Source: CAYPAV01 sp964408805
GTDB taxonomy: Bacteria > Pseudomonadota > Alphaproteobacteria > UBA8366
Reading direction: 5' to 3'
Length of the DNA stretch: 64,000 nt
Assembly (NCBI GenBank): GCA_964408805.1
Contig: CAYPAV010000009.1
Coordinates: forward strand, 143,733-207,732
Shown here: positions 44,093 to 53,401 of the stretch, piece by piece
Numbering within the stretch: position 1 is the stretch's first letter
Layout of the letters: every line of letters begins with the position of its first letter
Made by a program: the position numbers and the translations under genes
The notes under the pieces: model-generated
The model's input: only the letters and a program-made list of their open reading frames with translations
Database searches by the model: none
What the model was told of the DNA's origin: nothing

Positions 44093-45205
44093 ATGTCGTT
44101 AAAGGCACAGATCGGCGCCATCGCTATATTGATTGCCGTTGTTGTCGGCGGCTGGTTTTGGACGACCGGCGGCCAAGACGGGGCCGGTTCAGTCGAAACC
44201 CAACGGAAACGTTCCGGGGCGACTCTTGTTCTGACCGAACCCCTTGAGTTGGCCGAGGACAAGATCGTCGTGCGCGCGATCGGGACCGGCGAAGCATTGA
44301 AATCTGCGTCGTTGTACCCCTCCGTCGCGGGTCAGGTTCTGGCGGTCGAGTTCACGGCCGAGGAACGGGTCGCCGCCGGCAAGGTCCTGGTACGGCTCGA
44401 CGACAAGCATCAACGCCTTGCCGTTCGGCTCGCCAAGGTTGCGCTGAAGGAAGCGGGCCGCCAAGTGCGGCGGTTGGAAAAGTTAACGCCAACGGGGGTT
44501 TCCTCGATCGCGCGATTGCAGACCGTACAGGCGGAGTACGAAAGTGCCGGACTGCGGCTCGACCAGGCGAAGGCGGCCCTTGAAGATCGTACCGTCCGCG
44601 CGCCGTTCGCCGGCATCATCGGCCTGACCGAGATTGCCAAGGGGGACCGCGTTACCGAGCAAACCTTGATCGCCACCCTGGATGACCGCTCCACTATTCT
44701 GGTCGAATTCAACCTACCCGAAGCCTATGCGGCCCGGGTAAAGGTCGGCGACAAGGTCAAGCTGCGACCTTGGTCGATGCGGGATCGCGAATTCACGGGC
44801 GTAATTTCGGCGACCGGCAGCCGGATCGACCCGGTGACGAGATCGCTCAAGGTCAAGGTCCGGATCGACAATCCAAACGATAGGCTTCGTCCGGGGATTT
44901 CCTTCGAGGTTAGTCTGGAATTCAAGGGCGGGACCTATCCCAGCGTTCGCGAGGTCGCGGTGTTGTGGAGCCGGGACGGCGCCTATCTTTGGCGTATGAC
45001 GGCCGACAAAGCCGAAAAGGTCTTCGTCAAGATCGTGCGCCGCGACCGCGGACGGATATTGGTCGATGGCCCGCTGTCGACCCGTGATACGATCGTGGTC
45101 GAGGGCGTGCAAGGCCTGCGGATCGGCCAACGCCTGAAGGCGAAACCCTTTGGCGGCGGTAAATTCGACGGCGCGCCCGCAGCGCGCCCGGGCAAACGCT
45201 CCTGA
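44093..45205 (+). CDS. RND efflux periplasmic adaptor (membrane fusion protein)
   Basis: A 370-residue HlyD/AcrA-type adaptor: N-terminal anchor (residues 5-24), barrel-sandwich lipoyl half-motifs (VAGQVLAVEFTAEERVAAGKVLVRLD and RAPFAGIIGLTEIAKGDRV) around a coiled-coil hairpin at about 105-165, then beta-barrel and membrane-proximal domains. It ends one base into the RND gene start (TGATG), so they are coupled. No outer-membrane factor gene is adjacent, so the pump must use one encoded elsewhere. Confidence 0.92.
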   Translation: MSLKAQIGAIAILIAVVVGGWFWTTGGQDGAGSVETQRKRSGATLVLTEPLELAEDKIVVRAIGTGEALKSASLYPSVAGQVLAVEFTAEERVAAGKVLVRLDDKHQRLAVRLAKVALKEAGRQVRRLEKLTPTGVSSIARLQTVQAEYESAGLRLDQAKAALEDRTVRAPFAGIIGLTEIAKGDRVTEQTLIATLDDRSTILVEFNLPEAYAARVKVGDKVKLRPWSMRDREFTGVISATGSRIDPVTRSLKVKVRIDNPNDRLRPGISFEVSLEFKGGTYPSVREVAVLWSRDGAYLWRMTADKAEKVFVKIVRRDRGRILVDGPLSTRDTIVVEGVQGLRIGQRLKAKPFGGGKFDGAPAARPGKRS

Positions 45206-48200
45206 TGCCGAAGTTCAGCGATCTGCCGTCGCTTTCGGTCCGTCGGCCGACCTTGGTCGTTGTCCTCAATTTGTTGATCGTCATCGCGGGTTTGGCCGCG
45301 CTCGCCGGCGTCGAGGTGCGCGAGCTGCCCGATGTCGACCGACCGACGGTCACCGTCCGCGCCTTCTTCGACGGAGCGTCGCCCGAGACCATGGACGCCG
45401 AGGTCACCAGCGTGATCGAAGGCGCGGTGGCACGGGTTTCCGGCATCAAGCGGATCAATGCCGCGAGCGAGGAGAACAATGCCCGTATTCGTGCCACCTT
45501 CCGGCCCGATATCGATCTCGATGTCGCGGCGAACGATATCCGCGAAGCGGTCGCCGCGATCGAGCGGGACCTGCCGGAAGGATTGGACGACATCACGATC
45601 GTCAAGGCGGACGCCGACGCCAGGCCGATCATTCGCCTCGCCTTGGTTAGTGACCGCCTTTCGCAGGAAGCGCTGACACGTCTTGCGGAGGACGATATTT
45701 CGGCCGAACTCGCGGCTATTCCGGGGGTCGCCACGGTGGAATTGTTCGGCGATCAGGAGCAAGTGCTCCGTATCGTGATCAAGCCGATGAGGTTGGCCAG
45801 CTATGGATTGTCGATCGACGACATCGTCAAGGTCATTCGCGGGACCAGCCTCGATGTTCCCGCGGGCAGTTTCAAGTCGGACGATCAATTGCTGTTGGTG
45901 CGCGCCGACGCCTCGGTTTGGCGGCCGGCGGATGTCGAAAGCTTGGCGATCCGCGATAACATCCGTCTCAGTGATGTCGCGCAAGCCTTCTACGGCCCGG
46001 CGGAGGCGGAAAGCGTTAGCCTGTTGAACGGGCGCAAGGTCGTTGGTCTCGGCATTGTCCGGCGCGCGCAGTCCAACACCATCGCGATCTCGGATGCGGT
46101 CGACTTGGCCGTTACCCGATTGAACCGGCGGCTCAATGACGTGAAGGTGGTGAAGATTTCGGATGACGCCCGGTTCATCCGAAGTTCCGTTCGCGAGGTG
46201 ATCTTCAGCCTTTCGATCGCCGTCGCTATCGTCTTCTTGGTGATTTATGCGTTCATGGGCGGCCTTCGTCCGACGATGATTCCGGCCGCTGCAATACCGA
46301 TTGCCTTGGCGGGTACGATCGCCGCGATTTGGCTGCTCGGATTTTCGATCAACATCCTCACCTTGCTGGCGCTGGTTCTGGCCACGGGAATGATCGTCGA
46401 TGATGCGATCGTTGTGGTCGAGAACATTCAACGGAAACGGACCGAGGGCGGCAAACCCTTCGCCGCGGCGGTCATCGGTACCCGGCAAGTTTTTTTCGCC
46501 GTGTTGGCGACGACGGCGACCCTGATCTCTGTCTTCCTGCCGATTGCCTTCCTGCCCAGCATGGCCGGCCCGTTGTTCACTGAGTTCGGTTTCGTGCTCG
46601 CCGTCGCTGTTGCGATCTCGTCCTTCGTCGCCCTTTCGCTCTGTCCAATGTTGGCATCGCGCCTGCCGGAGATTTCGAATGACGGGAAGGGCTCGTCGCC
46701 GGCCTATCTGACGCGCGCTGGACATATCGCCAACGGACTTTATCGCCGGATGCTGGAATTCACGCTTTCGGCGCGGTTTCTGATCCTGGGCGCCACCTTG
46801 ATCATCGCCTTGATCGCGGTGGCGATATTCCCGTCGATCGATGAGGAGTTGCTGCCGCGAGAGGACCGAGGTGCCATCATCATCATGATGCAGGGGCCGG
46901 ACGGTGTTGGATTGAACTACATGGACCGGCAATCACAGCAGGCCGAGGCGCTACTGGAACCGTTACGGGCGCGGGGCGAGATCACCAACATCCTCTCGAT
47001 CGTCGGGCGTTGGGATCTGAATCGCAACTTCATCATCGCGCCGCTGACACCATGGTCGGAGCGCCAGCGCAGCCAGTTGGAAATCGCGGCGACCCTGCGG
47101 AAACCACTGAAAGCCATTCCAGGTGCAACCGCGCGCATTCGGACCCCGAACAGTCTAAATCTGCGCCGTGCCGGCGGCAGCATCGAATTCGCACTTACCG
47201 GTGCTAATTACCGCGATATCGCGGCCGCGGCCGATACCTTTCTGGCTGCGATGCACGAACGCATTCCGGAACTGGAAGACCCCGAAATCGAGTACCAGCA
47301 GACCCAGCCGCAGCTATCGGTGAAGGTCGACCGGCGACGGGCGGAGGATCTGGGTGTACCCGTCGAAGGGATCGCAAATATGCTGCGCGCGATGGTCGAT
47401 GGATTCGAAGTCGCGGAGTTGAACGTGAACGATCGCTCGATCCCGGTCTTGCTTGAATCCGCGGCCGGGACCATCAACGACCCAAGCGATCTCCAGAATC
47501 TTTTCGTTCCCACCGCATCGGGACGGTTGGTGCCGCTTGCCGCCTTCGTGACCCTGACCGAGGTTGGCGTGGCGGCCGAATTGGATCGGACCGGGCAGAA
47601 ACGTGCGATCGAAATCGATGCTCCCCTGCCGGACGGCTATGCGATGCAGACGGCCATCGACCGGATTGAGAAATTGGCCGACGATATCCTGCCACCCGGA
47701 ATTGGGCTTCGCTTCATCAACGAGGCGGCGACGCTTCGGGACACGTCGCACGAGGTCGCGATCACCTTCGCAATCGCCGTTCTTGTCGTTCTTCTGGTTC
47801 TCGCCGCCCAGTTCGAAAGTGTACTGAGCGCGCTCGTCATCATTCTGACGGTACCTTTCGGGCTTGCCGCCGCCGTCTTCGCGCTCAAGTTCACCGGCTC
47901 CACGATTAACATCTATAGCCAGATTGGGCTTGTGATGCTGGTTGGCCTGATGGCGAAGAACGGCATCCTCGTGGTCGAATTCGCGGATCAACTCCGCGAT
48001 CGGGGTCTCGACGTTCACGATGCCATTCGCGAAGCGGCGATGACCCGGCTGCGCCCGGTGATGATGACCATGCTATCTACGGTTCTCGGTGCCTTGCCAC
48101 TGATCCTTGGAAGCGGAGCCGGCACCGAGGCGCGAAGCGCCATCGGCTGGGTCGTCTTCGGTGGTCTGGGCATCGCCACGATTTTCACGCTGGTGCTTAT

Positions 48201-48327
48201 TCCGGTGCTGTACAGCCTGTTGGCCCCCCTTGCACCTCCGCGCGCGCATGCGGGTGTCCGTCTCGACAGGGAGCTCCGCGATCATCCTCCGTTGGATGAA
48301 GAAGTCTTGGGTGTCGCCGCGGAGTAA
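45205..48327 (+). CDS. RND (HAE1-type) multidrug efflux permease
   Basis: A 1040-residue RND pump with the duplicated twelve-helix plan and two large periplasmic domains. The proton-relay motif GMIVDDAIVVVENI in helix 4 and the second-half GLMAKNGILVVEFA are present. Length is standard for the AcrB/MdtB-type group. It works with the adaptor upstream to expel small molecules using proton motive force. Substrate range unknown. Confidence 0.93.
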   Translation: MPKFSDLPSLSVRRPTLVVVLNLLIVIAGLAALAGVEVRELPDVDRPTVTVRAFFDGASPETMDAEVTSVIEGAVARVSGIKRINAASEENNARIRATFRPDIDLDVAANDIREAVAAIERDLPEGLDDITIVKADADARPIIRLALVSDRLSQEALTRLAEDDISAELAAIPGVATVELFGDQEQVLRIVIKPMRLASYGLSIDDIVKVIRGTSLDVPAGSFKSDDQLLLVRADASVWRPADVESLAIRDNIRLSDVAQAFYGPAEAESVSLLNGRKVVGLGIVRRAQSNTIAISDAVDLAVTRLNRRLNDVKVVKISDDARFIRSSVREVIFSLSIAVAIVFLVIYAFMGGLRPTMIPAAAIPIALAGTIAAIWLLGFSINILTLLALVLATGMIVDDAIVVVENIQRKRTEGGKPFAAAVIGTRQVFFAVLATTATLISVFLPIAFLPSMAGPLFTEFGFVLAVAVAISSFVALSLCPMLASRLPEISNDGKGSSPAYLTRAGHIANGLYRRMLEFTLSARFLILGATLIIALIAVAIFPSIDEELLPREDRGAIIIMMQGPDGVGLNYMDRQSQQAEALLEPLRARGEITNILSIVGRWDLNRNFIIAPLTPWSERQRSQLEIAATLRKPLKAIPGATARIRTPNSLNLRRAGGSIEFALTGANYRDIAAAADTFLAAMHERIPELEDPEIEYQQTQPQLSVKVDRRRAEDLGVPVEGIANMLRAMVDGFEVAELNVNDRSIPVLLESAAGTINDPSDLQNLFVPTASGRLVPLAAFVTLTEVGVAAELDRTGQKRAIEIDAPLPDGYAMQTAIDRIEKLADDILPPGIGLRFINEAATLRDTSHEVAITFAIAVLVVLLVLAAQFESVLSALVIILTVPFGLAAAVFALKFTGSTINIYSQIGLVMLVGLMAKNGILVVEFADQLRDRGLDVHDAIREAAMTRLRPVMMTMLSTVLGALPLILGSGAGTEARSAIGWVVFGGLGIATIFTLVLIPVLYSLLAPLAPPRAHAGVRLDRELRDHPPLDEEVLGVAAE

Positions 48328-48451
48328 GCGTTTCCCAATAGAAAGGAAGCCGGCAATCTTGGATGCCGCTCGGGCTTGCTGTATATTGCGAAACCAATTC
48401 GGGTTCGCTGCGGACATGACGAGGAGGGGCGCAGCCGGAAGGAGACGGCGC

Positions 48452-49186
48452 ATGACACTTCGCCTTGTTTCAGGTCGACCGACCACTTTCATTCTGGGAC
48501 TGATCCTTGCAATCGTCGCCCTGGGTGCCTCGGCCGACGAGAATAAATCTCCAACCGCTTTGGTCGAAATGGTTATGGGGGCCGAGGATACGGATTTGGA
48601 GGCGATGGACTACGTCTCGCCGGGCCAAGTTATCGACCTTGGTGATTCCGGTTATATGATCCTGTCCTATCTTCTGACCTGCCGGATCGAGACGATCACG
48701 GGTGGGAAGGTCACGGTCGGACACGGCGAGAGTGAGGTAGAGGAGGGCGAAGTCCAGGTCGAGACCGCGCCCTGCCAGGGTAATTGTATCGAGATTTCGC
48801 AGGCGACGCAGGGAACGGCGGGGACCGTCTACCGGGTTGCCGCTTTCGACGGCACGGACTGGAACGAGCGCACGATACAAAGCGCAATTCCAATCTTCCT
48901 TTGGAATGTGGACGGGGAGGCGGGATTGGCCGCGATCACCGTTCTCGATCTCGATCGCGACCCGCCGGCGGAGATTTGGAAAGGGGTGACGGACGGCAAG
49001 CAGCTCGAATACCCAAGCTCCGCGCCGACACTTGAGGTCGGCATCCCCTACCAAGTACAGGTTTCGATCGAGGGGCAGCCGCAATTGATCGCGGTCTTTT
49101 CGATCGATCCGGAGCTGGAGGGACCCGACACAATGTTAAGCCGGCTTGTCCCGGTTTCGGCGAAACCATCCGCTGATTCTAATTGA
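48452..49186 (+). CDS. Exported protein of unknown function, FecR-like, paralogue of 52357-53019
   Basis: A 244-residue protein from ATG 48452 with AAGGAG upstream; signal peptide about residues 1-29. The mature N-terminus (SPTALVEMV, then VSPGQVIDLGDSGYMILSYLLTCRIETITGGKVTVG) matches the same region of the protein encoded at 52357-53019, including a single conserved Cys and the hairpin IETITGGKVTVG versus IEKIRGGEAKITIG. The pattern 'set a value, apply to the surface, sticky Cys' recalls FecR-type beta domains. A C-terminal domain with LDLDRDPPAEIW is unassigned. The M48 peptidase gene follows after 12 bases. Confidence 0.65.
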   Translation: MTLRLVSGRPTTFILGLILAIVALGASADENKSPTALVEMVMGAEDTDLEAMDYVSPGQVIDLGDSGYMILSYLLTCRIETITGGKVTVGHGESEVEEGEVQVETAPCQGNCIEISQATQGTAGTVYRVAAFDGTDWNERTIQSAIPIFLWNVDGEAGLAAITVLDLDRDPPAEIWKGVTDGKQLEYPSSAPTLEVGIPYQVQVSIEGQPQLIAVFSIDPELEGPDTMLSRLVPVSAKPSADSN

Positions 49187-49198
49187 GTGGCGCGCGGC

Positions 49199-50179
49199 AT
49201 GACTTCACGCAGTGATGAAGAACTTCCCAACAAGGGTCGCCGACGGACCGTCGGTATCCTGGCGGGAGGCGGCGTATTTCTTCTCAATGAGGCCGCGCGC
49301 GCACAGTTCGGGTTCAAATTCGGCTCCTCCTCGGACGAGGACGATGGGCCGTCAGCGCCTGGAATTGATTTGAACTACGTTTTCTCGGGGCTGAAAAATC
49401 TCTTCTCGAGCCTAACCATGGGCGAGACCGAGGAAATTCATATCGGTGAGACGCTTTATCCCCGTTTCATCGACAGCATGGGCGGCGCCTACCGCAATCG
49501 CCGAAGCCAGACCTCGCTTCGAAATTTCGCCGAGGATGTCTTCAAGACCAGCGGCCGGGAAGCGCTCCCTTGGGAAGTTACGATTCTCAACAACAACACG
49601 GTAAATGCCTGAGTCCTACCGGGCGGCAAGGTCGGTCTCAACAAGGGATTACTGCGATATATCTCGTCCGAATCCGAATTGGCGGCCGTGCTCGGCCATG
49701 AGATGGGACACGCCGAGCTAAGCCACGGCTTGTCGCAAATGCGCTCCGAGAATTTCACCAAGGGACTTTCCAGCCTGAGCCGAGAGGCGCTGGCGAGTCA
49801 GGTCGGTTCGGATCGCGCGCTGACCGACCAGCTCATCGATCTCTTGGAAGAGCCACTTCTTAGAATGGTGACCACGGGCTATTCGATGGATCGGGAATTC
49901 GAGGCCGACCTGCATCTGTTGAAGGTTTTCGAAAAGACCGGTCATGACCCAGCGGGCGCATCGAGTTTTTTCAAGGTCCTGCTCCGCGTGATGCCGCCGC
50001 GAACCGAAGACACGACATCGCTGTTTTCGACACATCCGGGAACTATGGAACGCATCGAACGGATCGAAGATGCGGCCCAAGGATTTTCGACACCGGAGGC
50101 ACGGCCGGCGCATGCGGGGTTCGCCTCGCTGAAGCGGACCTTTCCCACCCGCAAAAACTTCCGGCGACGGCGGGGCTAA
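49199..50179 (+). pseudogene. M48-family metallopeptidase interrupted by one in-frame TGA
   Basis: One frame from ATG 49199 to 50179, split by TGA at 49610-49612. Before the stop: a Tat/Sec-like signal (GRRRTVGILAGGGVF, then ARA) and LPWEVTILNNNTVNA. After it: VLPGGKVGLNKGLLRYI, the zinc motif HEMGH and EFEAD with the third ligand. Family members read NA-W/F-x-LPGG here, so TGG-to-TGA is the obvious single change. The TGA falls before the active site, so the first part alone is inactive. TGA is an ordinary stop in the neighbouring genes, so recoding is unlikely. A recent nonsense mutation or a sequencing/assembly error are both possible. Confidence 0.8.
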
Positions 50180-50183
50180 AAAC

Positions 50184-52352
50184 CTATTTGCTGTCCAGGA
50201 CGAAGATGCCGTCCCAATCAGGGTCGGGTGGTTTCTTTTGATAGGTCTCGCATCTTTTGGCCATATGATCGGCGGCGGGATCACGTTCGGCGAGGGTCGC
50301 GAACGCCGCCGCCGCTTCTGAAAATTCACCCTTGCGATAAATCGCGAGGGCCTGGGCGTATACGTCGAGATCGGCTCGCTGCTCGCCGGTAAGAGTGTCG
50401 GCCAGGCCCAAGGGTTCGAAGATTCTCACCTCGTTATCCTTGCCGAGAACCTTGATGAGATCGATCTCTCGAAACGCCAATTCGGGGCTGCAGAGTTTTA
50501 CGGTCTCTTCGTTGGCCAACACCTGCGTCCCGTAAACTTTACTGGCGCCCTCCAGCCGCGAGGAAAGGTTTATGTCGTCACCGACGATGGCGTAGCTGAG
50601 GCGACGCTGCGATCCGATATTACCGACGACCAGGTCACCACTGCTGATCCCGACACGGATACGAAGCCTGAGCTCGCCCGGCAGATCGACGGTCTCGTTC
50701 AATTCGGCGACCCGGCGAACGCAGGCGATGGCGGACAGCACCGCATTGTCCGCATGATGGATATCCTCGAGTGGCGCGCCAAAGGCACCGACCACCGCAT
50801 CGCCGACGAATTGGGCCACGAAACCCTGATATTCCTCGATCGTGTCGCTCATTTCGGTGTAAACGGTGTTCAGGAGATCGACCAACTTCGGCGGCTCGAA
50901 ATGCTCGGTGATGGTTGAATATTTTTCGAGGTCCGAAATCCAGACCGTCATGCTTCGAAGCTCGCCGCCTTGCTCCGGCATGCGGTTGTCCTCGACGAGT
51001 TGATCGACGACAGCGGGGGCAAGATAGTGGGAGAAGGCATGCCGGATATGCCGCCCCATCCGATCCGCGATAGCGAAGCGATAACCAAGCAGAGTGGCAA
51101 GGGTTAGTGAGGCGGCGGCGGCTGGCTGGAATAACGGCAGAACCAGTCCGCCGGCGAAAGTAGCGGTGGCCGCGATTGTCCATAGTAAAGCCGCACCGAA
51201 CAGCGCCAAAACGGAAACCAAGGGACCCGCGGCAATAGTCACAAAAGCCAGAACCAACGCGCCGCCCGTGGTCGCGAGCCAGCTCAGCCAGCGCGGCAAT
51301 TCTCGCAGTGCCTCGCCGCGAACGAAATTGTTGATGGCCGTCGCCTGGAGGTAGATGCCTGGGATGGTCTCGCGGTCGAAAGCGGTTCGCAGCCCAACCG
51401 CCACGGGTTTGATGCAGCGCGGGGTCGAGATGTCGGCATTCGTACGGCTCAGAAAACGAATAGAGGAGGGAATGCGATCTTCCTCGTCGAGAACCGTGCC
51501 GAACATGACCGCCTTACCCGCGAAATGCTTGCGGAAGAAGGCTTGGCGCTTATCCGACTTGGCGCATTGCAATAGATCCGCAAGAGAATAGGTCGGGATC
51601 GTCGAGAGGTGCTTGTCGAACCGAACCGCGACATTGTTTTGCAGTTCAGCCGCATTCGGCCCGACGCGAATGTGCGGATCGAGTTGCCCGGGTATCCGGT
51701 AGTCGCCAAGGGACACTCCACCATCCGCGGCAACGATCGCTTGTTTTCCGGTAGCGCGCATCGCCATCTCAAGCGACATCGACGGCAATAAACTCTTGTT
51801 GGCTCCCACCTGTTTGAAATACATCGGAACACGCCGAATAACGCCATCCGGGTCGGTCACGACGTTGAGCGGCCGAAGGTTTCGATGGCGGCCGACGACT
51901 ACCTGGTATCCAAGATAGGGAACGATCGGTTTTTCGCGGTGCTGGATCAGGCCGAGAACGATGCGATTCCGCCGGGCGGCCGCACGGAGTGTTCGCAAGA
52001 GATCGCGGTCGAACCCCCGCATGTGCGGCTCGACGGAAGTGGCGAAAACGATATCGAACCCGACGGTCTGTACCTCCGCCTCGAAGATGGCGTCCAGCAC
52101 CGCGGCGATCTGCCGGGTCCACAAAACCTTCGGCGTCCCGCGGAAGGGGGCGGACTGATAGGATTCCTCATCAATTGCGACGATCACCGCCGGCGAGGAT
52201 TCAGGCGTATGCTTCGGCGAGTAGAAGCTGTCGCGCAGCCGATATAGATTGTCGATGCCCAGCCCTTGGAGGCGGTCCGCGATTGGGCCGGCGAATACGA
52301 CGCTCCAAACGAGTGCGACGGCGACGCCAACCCCAATATCACGCGGCTTCAT
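50184..52352 (-). CDS. CHASE2-sensor class III adenylate/guanylate cyclase
   Basis: A 722-residue protein: N-terminal helix, CHASE2 extracytoplasmic domain (about 30-340, with PAVIVAIDEESYQ and VQTVGFDIVFA), three helices (about 350-430), then a class III cyclase domain (about 475-650). Metal Asp residues lie in VWISDLEKYS and QFVGDAVVGAFG. It makes cAMP or cGMP in response to a periplasmic signal. It is preceded by an exported FecR-like gene four bases upstream and converges with the M48 gene, forming a compact signalling locus. The operon at 53402 encodes a cyclic-nucleotide-binding protein, a possible receiver. Confidence 0.9.
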   Translation of the reverse strand: MKPRDIGVGVAVALVWSVVFAGPIADRLQGLGIDNLYRLRDSFYSPKHTPESSPAVIVAIDEESYQSAPFRGTPKVLWTRQIAAVLDAIFEAEVQTVGFDIVFATSVEPHMRGFDRDLLRTLRAAARRNRIVLGLIQHREKPIVPYLGYQVVVGRHRNLRPLNVVTDPDGVIRRVPMYFKQVGANKSLLPSMSLEMAMRATGKQAIVAADGGVSLGDYRIPGQLDPHIRVGPNAAELQNNVAVRFDKHLSTIPTYSLADLLQCAKSDKRQAFFRKHFAGKAVMFGTVLDEEDRIPSSIRFLSRTNADISTPRCIKPVAVGLRTAFDRETIPGIYLQATAINNFVRGEALRELPRWLSWLATTGGALVLAFVTIAAGPLVSVLALFGAALLWTIAATATFAGGLVLPLFQPAAAASLTLATLLGYRFAIADRMGRHIRHAFSHYLAPAVVDQLVEDNRMPEQGGELRSMTVWISDLEKYSTITEHFEPPKLVDLLNTVYTEMSDTIEEYQGFVAQFVGDAVVGAFGAPLEDIHHADNAVLSAIACVRRVAELNETVDLPGELRLRIRVGISSGDLVVGNIGSQRRLSYAIVGDDINLSSRLEGASKVYGTQVLANEETVKLCSPELAFREIDLIKVLGKDNEVRIFEPLGLADTLTGEQRADLDVYAQALAIYRKGEFSEAAAAFATLAERDPAADHMAKRCETYQKKPPDPDWDGIFVLDSK

Positions 52353-52356
52353 GGAT

Positions 52357-53019
52357 TTAGAACTCGATCAATCGACCAATTAGATTGCGCGTCGTTGCCC
52401 GCGCTGTGCGGGCGACCTTAAAGATAATTTCGCTGTTGCCGGCGCGCGCGCGATAGACGCCTCCCGCCGAGAGGCGAACACCCTGCGACGCAAGATCCAG
52501 CTTGCTGGCGCCAACATTGATGGTCTGGGTGTCCCCACCGTTTGTTCGCGCAAGAGAGAGGGTCGCGACCTTGTTCCGAAACTTGAAGACGGGTTGCAAT
52601 GAATAGACCGTGACCGCGGCTTGATCAGCCCCTTTATCCTTGCCGCCCCGCACGACGACACCGGCCGCGCGATCCGATTGCCGGTTGGTCATCGCGATTT
52701 GGGCGCCGCCGCATTCGACGAATTTCCTCTTGAGTTTCCCCTTGCCGCGTACCGTGCTCTTACTTGCACCTATCGTAATCTTCGCCTCGCCACCCCTTAT
52801 CTTCTCGATCGTGCAAGATTCGAGATACGAGACCTTGATCGTCTCGCCGGCCGCCAAGACCAGGACATCTCCTTCAAAAAGGTAATCCAGTTCTTGCACC
52901 TTCAGGCTGCGGGCACTGACCTCTTCGACAAGCGCAACCGGAGCGCCGCCCGCCATCGCTGTTTCGGAGAACATCGCGATAGCGACCGTCACCGACATAA
53001 ACCTGAAAAAGTTCTTCAT
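52357..53019 (-). CDS. Exported FecR-like protein of unknown function, paralogue of 48452-49186
   Basis: A 220-residue protein from ATG at 53017-53019; a signal peptide ending at AMA-GG is visible (about residues 1-23). The mature N-terminus APVALVEEV and the later VSYLESCTIEKIRGGEAKITIG match the protein encoded at 48452. A basic region (STVRGKGKLKRKF) follows. The gene is four bases upstream of the CHASE2 cyclase on the same strand, so it probably supplies the periplasmic ligand or regulator for that sensor. Family name uncertain. Confidence 0.65.
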   Translation of the reverse strand: MKNFFRFMSVTVAIAMFSETAMAGGAPVALVEEVSARSLKVQELDYLFEGDVLVLAAGETIKVSYLESCTIEKIRGGEAKITIGASKSTVRGKGKLKRKFVECGGAQIAMTNRQSDRAAGVVVRGGKDKGADQAAVTVYSLQPVFKFRNKVATLSLARTNGGDTQTINVGASKLDLASQGVRLSAGGVYRARAGNSEIIFKVARTARATTRNLIGRLIEF

Positions 53020-53256
53020 CACCAAAACCAATCAGTTCCCATAATGGCCCATGGTAAATTGACTGAGAGCGAGATTAAAGCCTTCCATTAAAATCCTCCG
53101 GATCTTATGGCGGCGCATCGAAAGCGGATGATCGAACGGACTTGGTCGTTGATCCGTCGATTCGACCTCCGACTTTGGCGTAGATAATTCCGACTAATAA
53201 TTTGAGGTTTAATGACGAAATTCGAGATTGCGCACTTGATGAAAGCATTTGGACTG

Positions 53257-53327
53257 GGATAACGTATCCGTTGCCATAGGCAATAACATGCGAACGGCGC
53301 GCTTGGGGAACTGGTGACTTGGTCACC
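53257..53327. promoter_or_regulatory. Two short perfect dyads in the promoter region of the multiheme operon
   Basis: GGATA-ACG-TATCC (53257-53269) and GGTGAC-TTG-GTCACC (53313-53327) are perfect inverted repeats with three-base spacers, located 133-145 and 75-89 bases before the first operon ATG. Neither matches the FNR format. They may be operator sites of unknown regulators. The rest of the 382-base gap (53020-53401) is AT-rich and shows no gene. Confidence 0.35.
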
Positions 53328-53401
53328 CTTATTGGTTGGATTTTATCCGGTCGAGCGTCGATATCGCGGTTGCGAGCCATTTAGGGGGAGGCCGATCGAA
53401 G

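Noticed and set aside
44983..46932. 649-codon minus-strand frame opposite the RND pump
   Set aside because: Shadow of the RND gene with Arg/Asp/Gln-rich composition.
49610..49612. TGA in the M48 gene as a recoded (selenocysteine or tryptophan) codon
   Set aside because: TGA ends many neighbouring genes with proper ATGA overlaps, the site is not a catalytic Cys position, and no SECIS-like hairpin was noticed.
53041..53091. 15- and 25-codon frames in the gap before the multiheme operon
   Set aside because: Too short, without RBS or hydrophobic pattern; treated as chance.
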